This document shows, in pieces, positions 8,846-17,648 of a stretch of DNA of 64,000 nucleotides. Position numbers and translations under genes: made by a program. The stretch is taken from positions 124,001 through 188,000 of the forward strand of contig NZ_DATBBJ010000063.1 of assembly GCF_036271055.1 (NCBI RefSeq), in the 5' to 3' direction. The notes under the pieces are model-generated. The model worked only from the letters and a program-made list of their open reading frames with translations. It made no database searches and was not told the DNA's origin. Numbering within the stretch: position 1 is the first letter of the stretch; every line of letters begins with the position of its first letter. The stretch comes from Scandinavium sp036271055. GTDB lineage: Bacteria > Pseudomonadota > Gammaproteobacteria > Enterobacterales > Enterobacteriaceae.

Positions 8846-10063
8846 TTATGTGATGATGGTTTTTTCTCTTTGAGATAAATGCGTACTAAGAGCAAATAAA
8901 GTGATATAGAAAATGACAGCTTCAGAACTAATTAAAAGGACATCAGTAAAACCATAAATAAATAATGACAATGTTGTGATAAACAACAAGCTATTACTAT
9001 TTTTAATGGCTGAGGATAATAATCCTCCGTAGAAAAATAATAGCAAAATGACGCCCAAAATCCCCTGCAGAGAATATTTTTCGATGAATTCATTATGCAG
9101 ATGAATATCCATGTATTGCATGGCTGTTTTTAGATGTGGATGTTTTTCGGTATAACCCGCAGACCATTGTTTTCTGCTTTCTATTGATTGACCAAGAGGA
9201 TGACTAAGACCATTCTCTACACCTACTATCCACATAGAGAATCTGGCACCAAGTGAAGTGTTATCGTTACCTTTATTAAAATCGGCGATTTCAATAGTAG
9301 TTTGCTTCAACTTAGGTGCAATATAAGGTTTATATCCTATTGTTATTATTGCTGCTGTAATGACAAGCAGAGTTATACATGATTTAATATGTATTTTTTT
9401 GAAATGATATAGGGTCAGCACAAAGGCAAGAATGATAAATATGCCCATGGCAGCTCTGGTTCCCGTCATCAGGATAATAACATATGAGATTAGAATGATT
9501 GCGGCAGCGAGTATGTATGCCCCTCGTTTTTTCTGTAAATACAGACCATAAATGAATGCCAGAGAGAGTGCAGAGTATACGTAAGCTGAAATGGTTGCAC
9601 GGTTAGTTGCCATTTCAACACGGATAACACCCTGAGAACTCTGCCAAAACCCATAGACAGTCGCCATGAGTAATCCAGTCCCAGTAGCGATTAGAAAATA
9701 AACTTTAAATTTTTCCGTGGGAATATAACTCTTGAAGCGATCTATATATAAAACGAGCAAACTTCCTAGAATAAGTTTCTTACTTGAGCCAATATAATCA
9801 CTAAAAACATTTATCCCTTCATTTTGATATTCATACATAAAGTACCATCCAAGATTCAGGATGCCTATCAGCAGAATAGGAATAGCAATGCTGAATGGTC
9901 TGGATGTTAATTTTTTATATTCAATTATCAGCCCGATAATGCTGAGGTAAATAGCAATATAAAAAAACTCTCGTTGTTTTCCAGAGCTCACTAGAACGAA
10001 CGCGACAGAGATAAACGTCATTAGGAGGGTGAGATGATATATATTTTTTCTTACTTTTTCCAT
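8846..10063 (-). CDS. waaL: O-antigen ligase
   Basis: 405-aa polytopic inner-membrane protein, with about ten to twelve hydrophobic segments and a large periplasmic loop around residues 245-315. It contains TGTRAAMGIF and the conserved HLHNEFIEKYSLQGILG stretch typical of WaaL/Wzy-C proteins. WaaL transfers O-antigen from undecaprenyl diphosphate to the finished core. It overlaps the preceding glycosyltransferase by 13 bases. The DNA is clearly more AT-rich than its neighbours, as expected for a gene that varies with core type. Confidence 0.9.
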   Translation of the reverse strand: MEKVRKNIYHLTLLMTFISVAFVLVSSGKQREFFYIAIYLSIIGLIIEYKKLTSRPFSIAIPILLIGILNLGWYFMYEYQNEGINVFSDYIGSSKKLILGSLLVLYIDRFKSYIPTEKFKVYFLIATGTGLLMATVYGFWQSSQGVIRVEMATNRATISAYVYSALSLAFIYGLYLQKKRGAYILAAAIILISYVIILMTGTRAAMGIFIILAFVLTLYHFKKIHIKSCITLLVITAAIITIGYKPYIAPKLKQTTIEIADFNKGNDNTSLGARFSMWIVGVENGLSHPLGQSIESRKQWSAGYTEKHPHLKTAMQYMDIHLHNEFIEKYSLQGILGVILLLFFYGGLLSSAIKNSNSLLFITTLSLFIYGFTDVLLISSEAVIFYITLFALSTHLSQREKTIIT

Positions 10064-10959
10064 AATGCTTTAATAGCCCTTTTTTTGTAGCTAAAGCGAA
10101 CATCTTTAGAAAAGAAAAAACCAAGGGTATATAAGCTTAACACCCGGCGTTTTACTTCATCCAATTGCAAAGGATTTAAATACGATTTATGGTTTGTATA
10201 GATATCCAGCCAATGGCAGTTGATCAGTGGCTGGAATTTTTCAGGGAACACCGTTTCCATGCTAAGCGTGCACGCTACCAGATGACTGATTTTATGTGCA
10301 TCCAGCGTGCTGGAAAGACTGCTTTGGCGTTTTATGTAGTAATAGTGCCCTTCACGTTGGAAAAAGATCTTTCGCGCTTCAACAAGCATGCTGGGGAAAA
10401 CCGCAAAATCCTCATAACAAATGAGCGGCGGTATAGGAGCTTTCTGATAAAGATCCCGGTGAATAAACTGACCGATCAGATGAGCCTGAAAATCTTTATG
10501 GATCAAGAAACGCCGTATGGCTTCTGGCGAGGTCAAACTGATGGGGGAAAAACCATTCCAGTCATCGGTTATCTTCGCCATGTCGCGAATTTCCAGCAGA
10601 TGAGTTAACAGCATGTCGGGCTGGTGCTGTTTTAAAAAGGCACTCGCATCGCGCAGGCTACCTGGCTTCAGCAAATCATCACTGTCGAGCATGGTAATAT
10701 ACTGGCCTTTGGCCAGCAATACGGCATAATTTCTGACTTGTCCGATGTTTTTGAAGACCACCTCTTGGGTGATTAGTCCCGGTAGGCGCGAGGCGTTCGC
10801 CTCTATGATGCGTTGAGTATTATCGTCTGAACTGTCATTCAGAATGATAACTTCCACTTCCGGATATGCAGTATCAATGGCCGAAATCAAACTTTCAAGT
10901 GTTTGAGTAAGGGTTTTTCCTGCGTTGTGGGCCGCAATAATGACGCTAATAAAGACCAT
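10051..10959 (-). CDS. Family 2 glycosyltransferase of the LPS outer core
   Basis: 302-aa GT-A enzyme. It has FISVIIAAHNAGKTLTQTL, VIILNDSSDDNT and the metal-binding YITMLDSDDLL. It sits between a GT9 gene and waaL in the hldD operon, where outer-core transferases vary between strains. Donor sugar and linkage are unknown. Start ATG at 10959, 4 bases after the upstream gene. Confidence 0.85.
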   Translation of the reverse strand: MVFISVIIAAHNAGKTLTQTLESLISAIDTAYPEVEVIILNDSSDDNTQRIIEANASRLPGLITQEVVFKNIGQVRNYAVLLAKGQYITMLDSDDLLKPGSLRDASAFLKQHQPDMLLTHLLEIRDMAKITDDWNGFSPISLTSPEAIRRFLIHKDFQAHLIGQFIHRDLYQKAPIPPLICYEDFAVFPSMLVEARKIFFQREGHYYYIKRQSSLSSTLDAHKISHLVACTLSMETVFPEKFQPLINCHWLDIYTNHKSYLNPLQLDEVKRRVLSLYTLGFFFSKDVRFSYKKRAIKALWKK

Positions 10960-10963
10960 TCAA

Positions 10964-12070
10964 TTATATTCCGGCTGCGGGAGAGTTATTATTCTGAGCA
11001 CGATGAGGAAGGCTGGAAACGAAGTGATATAGCCGTACTTGTTCTTCATCGGTCAGCTGAAATAAATCTTCTCGCGACTTATCAAAGTAGTAGCGCGTTT
11101 CAAACACGTAAGAGCTGATGTTCTCATCTTTGCCTATCAATAGCGTGTCACCCAATGGGCGTTGCTCATGATAGCAGCATGGGCCAAACAGCAGCACAAC
11201 AGGGACGTTAACGGCATCGGCAATGTAGACATTTCCCGAGTCTGATGCGATGTAGCAGTCCATTTTAGAAATGGCCCAAGGAACGTCTTCTAGCGGCAGT
11301 TGACCCAATAGGCTGGTAATGTTCGTCTGTTCCCCGATGTTTCGGTACAGTTCGTCTAACCACGGCTGTTCGCTCTCAGTGCCAAAAATGTAGTAATGGC
11401 AGGGTAAGTCTGCGAGAGCATCGAAAATGCGCTTCCAGATGACAGGAGGAACCGTTTTGGCTTTATTACCTGCAGAAATACTGAGTCCAATCCGAATGAC
11501 GCCACGTTTCTCAAGCACCTCAGGCCAGGTTTTTGGCTGATACAGCGGGTGCGTGGCGTGCTTTGGGGCGTCTTGCCAACTGAGTGAGCGATCGGCTAAT
11601 TGAAGATAATTGGTCACGGAAAGCGTATTTTTGCCGTGGTTGACTACGCCTTTCGCTGTTGCGTAGAAAATGGCGTGATACCAGCGGCGCGTGTAGATAC
11701 TCAAAAACTGCTTGTTCTTCGCGTTACACACAGCCGCAAAAAACAAGTTGGTGCTGTTGGGTTGCAGCAGATAGACGTTGTCGTAACGATTCATAATCTG
11801 CCAGGCAAACTGGAATTTGGCAAAAATATTGCGCTTCTTTTTACCGATCAAAAAAAGTGTTTCGATGGTGTCATCGCGACTGGCCAGCGGCTCTACTGCG
11901 CGGCTAATCAGAACATCACTTTTTTGCAAATAGCTGAGTAGCGGCGTGGCGTTGACAAAATCGCCGATCTTCGCCGTCTGGATGACAAGGTTCTTGCCAG
12001 TCTCTTTGCGAAACAGTTTCCCAGCAAGCTTTATTGGGAGAAAGAGAATAAAAAGAATGACATAGCTCAT
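10964..12070 (-). CDS. GT9 (heptosyltransferase-family) core glycosyltransferase
   Basis: 368 aa. It begins with a hydrophobic stretch (residues 3-18, YVILFILFLPIKLAGK) absent from WaaC/F/Q, followed by the GT9 core: VIQTAKIGDFVNATPLL with the catalytic Asp, and ASDSGNVYIADAV as donor site. It lies directly after waaC (3-base gap). It is the fourth GT9 enzyme in the window and probably adds a further heptose or hexose in the outer core; I do not recognise a specific ortholog. Klebsiella-type core clusters contain extra GT9 genes at this place. Confidence 0.8.
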   Translation of the reverse strand: MSYVILFILFLPIKLAGKLFRKETGKNLVIQTAKIGDFVNATPLLSYLQKSDVLISRAVEPLASRDDTIETLFLIGKKKRNIFAKFQFAWQIMNRYDNVYLLQPNSTNLFFAAVCNAKNKQFLSIYTRRWYHAIFYATAKGVVNHGKNTLSVTNYLQLADRSLSWQDAPKHATHPLYQPKTWPEVLEKRGVIRIGLSISAGNKAKTVPPVIWKRIFDALADLPCHYYIFGTESEQPWLDELYRNIGEQTNITSLLGQLPLEDVPWAISKMDCYIASDSGNVYIADAVNVPVVLLFGPCCYHEQRPLGDTLLIGKDENISSYVFETRYYFDKSREDLFQLTDEEQVRLYHFVSSLPHRAQNNNSPAAGI

Positions 12071-12073
12071 CGA

Positions 12074-13057
12074 CTACGTTTCCTTGCCCGCGCGTTGCAG
12101 GTTGCCCTGTAAAGCGTTAAAAATTGCATCAGCCGTGATATCTCCCATCTTGCCCGTCGGACTTACATATTGTTGTTGGTTTTTACCGTAGCCCCCAATC
12201 AACCCAGGATCGGTAGGGCCGAAGAGCGTGATGTTGGGGCGATCCAGCGCTGCTGTCAAATGGCTCAGGCCCGTGTCGACAGAAATCACTGTCTCCGCAC
12301 CGGCTAGCTCTGCAGCGACCTCCGCCAGCGTCAATTTGGGTAGCACTTCGACATGCTGCAAATCCGCGGCAATGCGCTCAGCGCGCTGACGTTCATGTTC
12401 TGCGCCCCACGGGAGTTTAATCTGAATTCCCGTGTCTTGCATTAGTTCTACCAATTTGTGCCAGTGCGATTCCGGCCAGTGTTTATCGTCCCGGGTGGTG
12501 GCATGCAGGAATATCACATACGGCTTAGCATTCTGTTTCTGTAAGTGCTGGAAATGTTGGGCAATTGCATAATCGCCCTGAGTCTCTGGCTTTGAATAGC
12601 CGAGACTCTTCGCAAACAATTCGCGGGTGCGTTCAACGGCGTGCTGCTGTTTTCCGATGTGATGACGGCGATTGTAGAACAGGCTCGCCAACGGTTCGCG
12701 GGCACTTTGCCAGTCCATGCCGTGTTTGATGCCACGAGCAAGGCGAGTGACCAGCGCCGCGCTTTTCACCAGCCCCTGAGCATCAATGATCGCGTCGTAT
12801 TTTTCGGCCTGAATTTTTTGGCGAAACACCAGGCGTTCGGCTTTTACCGGGCCAGAGAACCACGCTTTGCGCCAGCGCCTAATCGCCACGGGGATCACTT
12901 TATCCACGGCAGCATGCCAGCCAGGAATTTGTGCGAAGCCTTCTTCGACAACCCAGTCAAAACGGATGCCTGGAATGGCCTGCACGGCATCGGTCAGCGC
13001 GGGCAGTGTGTGAAGCACGTCGCCCATGGAGGACGTTTTTACGATCAGCACTCGCAT
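12074..13057 (-). CDS. waaC: LPS heptosyltransferase I
   Basis: GT9 enzyme of 327 aa adding the first L-glycero-D-manno-heptose to Kdo. N-terminus MRVLIVKTSSMGDVLHTLPA with catalytic Asp13; donor motif VDTGLSHLTAAL. The length is slightly above the E. coli 319 because of a longer C-terminal tail (QGNLQRAGKET). It follows waaF with a 3-base gap in the hldD-waaF-waaC order common to enterobacteria. Confidence 0.97.
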   Translation of the reverse strand: MRVLIVKTSSMGDVLHTLPALTDAVQAIPGIRFDWVVEEGFAQIPGWHAAVDKVIPVAIRRWRKAWFSGPVKAERLVFRQKIQAEKYDAIIDAQGLVKSAALVTRLARGIKHGMDWQSAREPLASLFYNRRHHIGKQQHAVERTRELFAKSLGYSKPETQGDYAIAQHFQHLQKQNAKPYVIFLHATTRDDKHWPESHWHKLVELMQDTGIQIKLPWGAEHERQRAERIAADLQHVEVLPKLTLAEVAAELAGAETVISVDTGLSHLTAALDRPNITLFGPTDPGLIGGYGKNQQQYVSPTGKMGDITADAIFNALQGNLQRAGKET

Positions 13058-13060
13058 CCG

Positions 13061-14107
13061 TTATACGTCCTCGGCCAGCAGGAGCTGGTTCAGTTCTTCG
13101 AGTACGCGCTCCGGCGTAATGTCGATCAGACTCTGGTGATAGCCCTCTTCGGCATCACCTTTGCGGACTTTGTGGTAGCCCGTAATCAGACGAATGACTT
13201 TGGCTTTGTTCGACAGCGGCGGAGTGAAATCCGGGCTGCTTGGACCATACAACGCAACAAGCGGGCGGTTCAACGCTGCCGCAACGTGCATCAAGCCTGA
13301 ATCGTTGGTGACCACGGCTTTACACGCGGCAAGCAATACCACCGCTTGTTCAAGCTGCGTTTCGCCCGCCAGATTGCGGCACCACGCCTGCTGTTCCTGG
13401 CTGAGCGTGGCAAGAATTTCGTTGCCGGCATCGTGGTCTTTAGCGGAGCCAAACAGCACCACCTGGTAGCCTTCATCGATCAGCTGTTTTGCGAGTTCTG
13501 CATAGTGGAAATGCGGCCAGCGTTTCGCCGGGCCAAATTCTGCGCCGGGGCAGAAGCCAATCATCTGGCGTTCTGTTGAAAGATTAAAAGCGGAGCAGGT
13601 ATGTGATTTTTCGCCTTCGTTCACCTGAAGTTGTGGCCACAGCAGCGGCTGCGGCAAATCTTTCGCCGAGCGCATCACGCCTTTGTCGTACGCCAGCGCC
13701 ACGTAGCGCTCAACCATCAACGGCCAGGCGGCTTTATCGAGTACGCGCGCATCATTCAGCAAGCCGTAGCGCATCTCGCCACGCCAGCCGGTACGCTGTG
13801 AAATCCCGGCAAAAAACGGCACCAGCGCCGATTTAAAAGAGTTAGGCAGCACATAAGCCCGGTCATAGCGTTTCTCGCGCAGACTGTGCCCGAGCCGACG
13901 GCGTTCGCCAATTTCCAGCGCCCCGTGACCGAGCGGCATTGAGATGGCTTCGTTCACTTCCGGCATACGCGATAAAAGAGGACGGCACCACGCGGGAGCC
14001 ATCACATCAATGATCGCCTGGGGATAGCGCGCCTTGAGTGTGCGATAGAGACTTTGCGACATCATCATGTCGCCCACCCATGACGGGCCAATCACCAGTA
14101 TTTTCAT
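13061..14107 (-). CDS. waaF: LPS heptosyltransferase II
   Basis: 348-aa GT9 enzyme adding heptose II to heptose I. N-terminus MKILVIGPSWVGDMMMSQSL with catalytic Asp13; donor motif TNDSGLMHVAAAL. The ATG at 14107 is preceded by AAGGATGAAGTG, and that Shine-Dalgarno-like AAGGA lies in the edge of an ERIC element, so the insertion appears to provide the ribosome site. Confidence 0.97.
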   Translation of the reverse strand: MKILVIGPSWVGDMMMSQSLYRTLKARYPQAIIDVMAPAWCRPLLSRMPEVNEAISMPLGHGALEIGERRRLGHSLREKRYDRAYVLPNSFKSALVPFFAGISQRTGWRGEMRYGLLNDARVLDKAAWPLMVERYVALAYDKGVMRSAKDLPQPLLWPQLQVNEGEKSHTCSAFNLSTERQMIGFCPGAEFGPAKRWPHFHYAELAKQLIDEGYQVVLFGSAKDHDAGNEILATLSQEQQAWCRNLAGETQLEQAVVLLAACKAVVTNDSGLMHVAAALNRPLVALYGPSSPDFTPPLSNKAKVIRLITGYHKVRKGDAEEGYHQSLIDITPERVLEELNQLLLAEDV

Positions 14108-14226
14108 TCACTTCATCCTTCAAGCTGTCTCAGCGTTGGCTGCCTGCATTCACTCCGGTCACTTACTTTAGTAAGCTCCCGGAGATTCACTTAGTTGCCG
14201 CCTTGATACTGCTCGAATGATTTTGT
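14108..14226. repeat. ERIC element between hldD and waaF
   Basis: Matches the enterobacterial repetitive intergenic consensus. On the plus strand it has TCACTTACTTTAGTAAGCTC at its centre, flanked by CATTCACTCCGG and CGGAGATTCAC. The outer arms are CTTCAAGCTGTC on the left and CTGCTCGAATGAT on the right. Length is about 120 bases, close to the usual 126-127. Outer ends are approximate. The right part is inside the hldD reading frame and the left end reaches the waaF ribosome site. Confidence 0.85.
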
Positions 14227-15167
14227 GAATTTGCATCATTGTCGCGGTTCAGCCAGTGCATGTATTCCGTTACGCCTTCTGCAACGGTTTTGAACGGCTT
14301 GTCGTAGCCAGCGGCACGCAGATTGGTCATATCAGCCTGAGTAAATGCCTGGTAGCGACCTTTCAGTTTTTCCGGGAACGGAATGTACTCGATGCTGCCT
14401 TTTTTGTGGTACGCAAGCGTCGCATCGGCCACCGCCTGGAAGGATTCTGCGCGACCGGTGCCGAGGTTGAAAATCCCGGATACGCCGTTCTCCCAGAACC
14501 ACAGATTCACCGCCGCCACATCGCCAACATAGACGAAATCGCGTTTAAAGCCGTCGCTGCCTTCGAACAGTTTCGGACTTTCGCCATTGTTCAGTTGCGT
14601 GTTGAGATGGAAAGCCACGCTCGCCATACTGCCTTTGTGTCCTTCACGCGGGCCGTAGACGTTGAAGTAACGGAAACCCACCACCGGAGAATCGACTTCC
14701 GGGAGGATTTGACGCACATATTCGTCGAACAGGAATTTGGAGTAGCCGTACACGTTCAGCGGTTTTTCATATTCGCGGGATTCAATAAAGTCGGACGTGC
14801 GTCCGCCATAAGTTGCCGCAGAAGAGGCGTACAGGAACGGGATTTCGCGCTCCAGGCAGTAGTGCAGCAGCTCTTTGGAGTACTGATAGTTGTTATCCAT
14901 CATATACTTGCCATCCCACTCGGTGGTGGAAGAGCAGGCACCTTCATGGAATACCGCTTCGATTTCGCCCATCTCTTCGCCTGACATAATCTGGATCAGG
15001 AAGTCTTCTTTATCCATGTAGTCGGCGATATTGAGGTCAACCAGGTTGACGAATTTGGTGCCATCTTTCAGGTTGTCCACCACCAGAATGTCAGTGATGC
15101 CTTTATCATTCAGGGCTTTAACGATGTTGCTGCCAATGAAGCCTGCGCCGCCGGTAACGATGATCAT
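14187..15167 (-). CDS. hldD: ADP-L-glycero-D-manno-heptose 6-epimerase, C-terminus extended by ERIC
   Basis: Short-chain dehydrogenase/reductase-fold epimerase making the ADP-heptose used by WaaC, WaaF and WaaQ. Rossmann motif VTGGAGFIGSNIV; catalytic YGYSK (Tyr and Lys, about residues 140-144) after YASSAATYGG. The protein has 326 aa against 310 in E. coli. After the conserved end EYMHWLNRD there are about 16 extra residues ending SSSIKAATK, encoded by the ERIC element. The TGA stop also lies inside ERIC. The core enzyme is intact, so it is probably functional. First gene of the core operon, divergent from kbl. Confidence 0.96.
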   Translation of the reverse strand: MIIVTGGAGFIGSNIVKALNDKGITDILVVDNLKDGTKFVNLVDLNIADYMDKEDFLIQIMSGEEMGEIEAVFHEGACSSTTEWDGKYMMDNNYQYSKELLHYCLEREIPFLYASSAATYGGRTSDFIESREYEKPLNVYGYSKFLFDEYVRQILPEVDSPVVGFRYFNVYGPREGHKGSMASVAFHLNTQLNNGESPKLFEGSDGFKRDFVYVGDVAAVNLWFWENGVSGIFNLGTGRAESFQAVADATLAYHKKGSIEYIPFPEKLKGRYQAFTQADMTNLRAAGYDKPFKTVAEGVTEYMHWLNRDNDANSQNHSSSIKAATK

Positions 15168-15382
15168 AACGATAACCTTTGAAATGTGGGTGACCGGGCC
15201 ACTCCCGGACGCTAATGGTTCTTATCATACCATCACTACGCGGAGTCTTCACATTCACCGACAAGCCGCAGGGGTACACGTGATTTATGCTGCAAAAACG
15301 GGGAACGGGTGCTGAGTCATCTCGTATCAGCGTAGAGGTTTGGGTAATATGTGCCAAATTTTGCCGAATCTGGAGAGTTGCA
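15168..15382. promoter_or_regulatory. Divergent promoter region hldD / kbl
   Basis: 215 bases separate two divergent start codons and should contain promoters for the core operon and for kbl-tdh. The kbl ATG is preceded by GGAGAGTTGCA, a fair ribosome site. A frame continues upstream of kbl but has no family similarity, so the ATG at 15383 is used. In E. coli hldD has a heat-shock promoter; I cannot confirm one here by eye. Confidence 0.4.
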
Positions 15383-16579
15383 ATGCGTGGTGATTTTTAC
15401 AAACAGTTAACCAGCGACCTGGAAACCGCCCGTGCGGAAGGGTTGTTTAAAGAAGAACGCATCATTACCTCTGCCCAGCAGGCGGACATTACCGTCGGCG
15501 ATGGCAGCCATGTCATCAACTTCTGCGCCAATAACTATCTGGGCCTGGCGAACCATCCGGAGCTTATCGCCGCAGCAAAAGCCGGGATGGACAGTCACGG
15601 ATTCGGCATGGCGTCGGTTCGCTTTATTTGTGGCACGCAAGACAGTCACAAAGTGCTGGAAAACAAGCTGGCGACGTTCCTTGGCATGGAAGATGCGATT
15701 CTGTATTCCTCTTGCTTTGACGCCAACGGCGGCCTGTTTGAAACGCTGCTCGGCCCGGAAGATGCCATTATTTCCGATGCGCTGAACCATGCGTCCATCA
15801 TTGACGGCGTGCGCCTGTGCAAAGCGAAGCGTTTCCGCTATGCCAACAACGACATGCAGGAACTGGAAGCGCGCCTGAAAGAAGCCCGTGAAGCCGGTGC
15901 GCGCCACGTGCTGATCGCCACCGATGGCGTATTCTCCATGGATGGTGTGATTGCCAACCTCAAAGGCGTGTGCGATCTGGCGGATAAATACGATGCGCTG
16001 GTCATGGTCGATGATTCCCATGCAGTCGGTTTCGTTGGCGAAAACGGGCGCGGCTCGCATGAATATTGTGAAGTGATGGGTCGCGTAGACATCATCACCG
16101 GCACGTTGGGCAAAGCGCTCGGCGGCGCGTCCGGTGGCTATACGGCGGCGCGTAAAGAAGTGGTTGAGTGGCTGCGTCAGCGTTCGCGTCCATATCTGTT
16201 CTCCAACTCTCTGGCCCCGGCGATTGTGTCTGCCTCCATCAAAGTGCTGGAAATGGTGGAATCAGGCGCGGAACTGCGTGACCGTCTCTGGAGCAACGCC
16301 CGTCTGTTCCGCGAAAAAATGAGCGCTGCAGGCTTCACGCTGGCCGGTGCCGATCACGCGATCATTCCAGTGATGCTCGGTGAAGCGACCGTGGCGCAAG
16401 ATTTTGCGCGCGAACTGCAAAAAGAAGGGATTTACGTCACCGGGTTCTTCTATCCGGTGGTGCCAAAAGGTCAGGCGCGTATCCGCACTCAGATGTCTGC
16501 GGCGCATACCCCTGAGCAAATTGAACGTGCGGTGGACGCGTTTACCCGCATCGGTAAGCAACTGGGCGTGATTGCCTGA
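15383..16579 (+). CDS. kbl: 2-amino-3-ketobutyrate CoA ligase
   Basis: PLP-dependent alpha-oxoamine synthase family enzyme of 398 aa, the same as E. coli. It cleaves 2-amino-3-ketobutyrate with CoA to glycine and acetyl-CoA, the second step of threonine breakdown. The PLP lysine is in TGTLGKALGGASGGY (about residue 244), with FCANNYLGLA near the start and VDDSHAVGFVG for cofactor binding. It forms an operon with tdh, 9 bases downstream. Confidence 0.98.
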   Translation: MRGDFYKQLTSDLETARAEGLFKEERIITSAQQADITVGDGSHVINFCANNYLGLANHPELIAAAKAGMDSHGFGMASVRFICGTQDSHKVLENKLATFLGMEDAILYSSCFDANGGLFETLLGPEDAIISDALNHASIIDGVRLCKAKRFRYANNDMQELEARLKEAREAGARHVLIATDGVFSMDGVIANLKGVCDLADKYDALVMVDDSHAVGFVGENGRGSHEYCEVMGRVDIITGTLGKALGGASGGYTAARKEVVEWLRQRSRPYLFSNSLAPAIVSASIKVLEMVESGAELRDRLWSNARLFREKMSAAGFTLAGADHAIIPVMLGEATVAQDFARELQKEGIYVTGFFYPVVPKGQARIRTQMSAAHTPEQIERAVDAFTRIGKQLGVIA

Positions 16580-16588
16580 GGATGTGAG

Positions 16589-17617
16589 ATGAAAGCATTA
16601 TCGAAATTAAAGGCTGAAGAAGGCATCTGGATGAACGACGTTCCGGAGCCGGAAGTCGGTCATAACGACCTGCTGATCAAGATTCGCAAAACCGCCATCT
16701 GCGGCACCGATGTGCACATCTACAACTGGGATGAATGGTCTCAGAAAACCATTCCGGTTCCGATGGTGGTGGGCCATGAATATGTAGGCGAAGTCGTCGG
16801 CATCGGCCAGGAAGTGAAGGGCTTTAAAATCGGCGACCGCGTTTCCGGTGAAGGTCATATCACCTGCGGCCATTGCCGTAACTGCCGTGCGGGCCGCACC
16901 CATTTATGCCGTAACACAACGGGCGTGGGCGTGAACCGTCCGGGCTGTTTCGCCGAATATCTGGTGATCCCTGCATTCAACGCGTTCAAAATCCCGGACA
17001 ACATTTCTGACGATCTGGCGTCCATCTTCGACCCGTTCGGTAACGCGGTCCACACGGCGCTCTCTTTCGACCTGGTCGGCGAAGACGTGCTGGTTTCTGG
17101 CGCAGGCCCGATCGGTATCATGGCTGCGGCAGTGGCGAAACACGTGGGTGCCCGTAATGTCGTGATTACCGATGTGAACGAATTCCGTCTGGATCTGGCA
17201 CGCAAAATGGGCGTGACCCGCGCGGTTAACGTTTCCAAAGAGAGCCTGACCGATGTGATGGCTGAGTTGGGCATGACCGAAGGGTTTGACGTGGGCCTGG
17301 AAATGTCTGGCGCCCCACCGGCATTCCGCACCATGCTCGACACCATGAATCACGGCGGCCGGATCGCGATGTTAGGTATTCCACCGTCAGACATGTCCAT
17401 CGACTGGACCAAAGTCATCTTTAAGGGTCTGTTCATCAAAGGCATTTATGGCCGTGAGATGTTCGAAACTTGGTACAAGATGGCGGCGCTGATTCAGTCT
17501 GGCCTGGATCTTTCCCCAATCATTACCCATCGCTTCGGTATTGATGACTTCCAGAAAGGCTTTGATGCGATGCGCTCAGGCCAGTCAGGGAAAGTTATTC
17601 TGAGCTGGGACAAGTAA
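16589..17617 (+). CDS. tdh: L-threonine 3-dehydrogenase
   Basis: Zinc-dependent medium-chain dehydrogenase of 342 aa; oxidises threonine to 2-amino-3-ketobutyrate with NAD+. The catalytic zinc site includes Cys38 of ICGTDVH and GHEYVGEVVG. The structural-zinc cysteine cluster is CGHCRNCRAGRTHLC, and the nucleotide fold is SGAGPIGIMAA. It works with Kbl. A perfect palindromic terminator follows 3 bases after the stop. Confidence 0.98.
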   Translation: MKALSKLKAEEGIWMNDVPEPEVGHNDLLIKIRKTAICGTDVHIYNWDEWSQKTIPVPMVVGHEYVGEVVGIGQEVKGFKIGDRVSGEGHITCGHCRNCRAGRTHLCRNTTGVGVNRPGCFAEYLVIPAFNAFKIPDNISDDLASIFDPFGNAVHTALSFDLVGEDVLVSGAGPIGIMAAAVAKHVGARNVVITDVNEFRLDLARKMGVTRAVNVSKESLTDVMAELGMTEGFDVGLEMSGAPPAFRTMLDTMNHGGRIAMLGIPPSDMSIDWTKVIFKGLFIKGIYGREMFETWYKMAALIQSGLDLSPIITHRFGIDDFQKGFDAMRSGQSGKVILSWDK

Positions 17618-17620
17618 TGA

Positions 17621-17648
17621 TGAAGGGGCCAATTGGCCCCTTCATTTT
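17621..17648. terminator. Bidirectional terminator after tdh
   Basis: A perfect 24-base palindrome (arms TGAAGGGGCCAA / TTGGCCCCTTCA, 17621-17644) followed by a T run on the plus strand. It separates tdh from the convergent glycosyltransferase-like gene that ends at 17648. Confidence 0.9.

Noticed and set aside
15287..15382. A longer N-terminus for kbl
   Set aside because: The extra residues have no similarity to the family. The ATG at 15383 gives the exact E. coli length and has a ribosome site.
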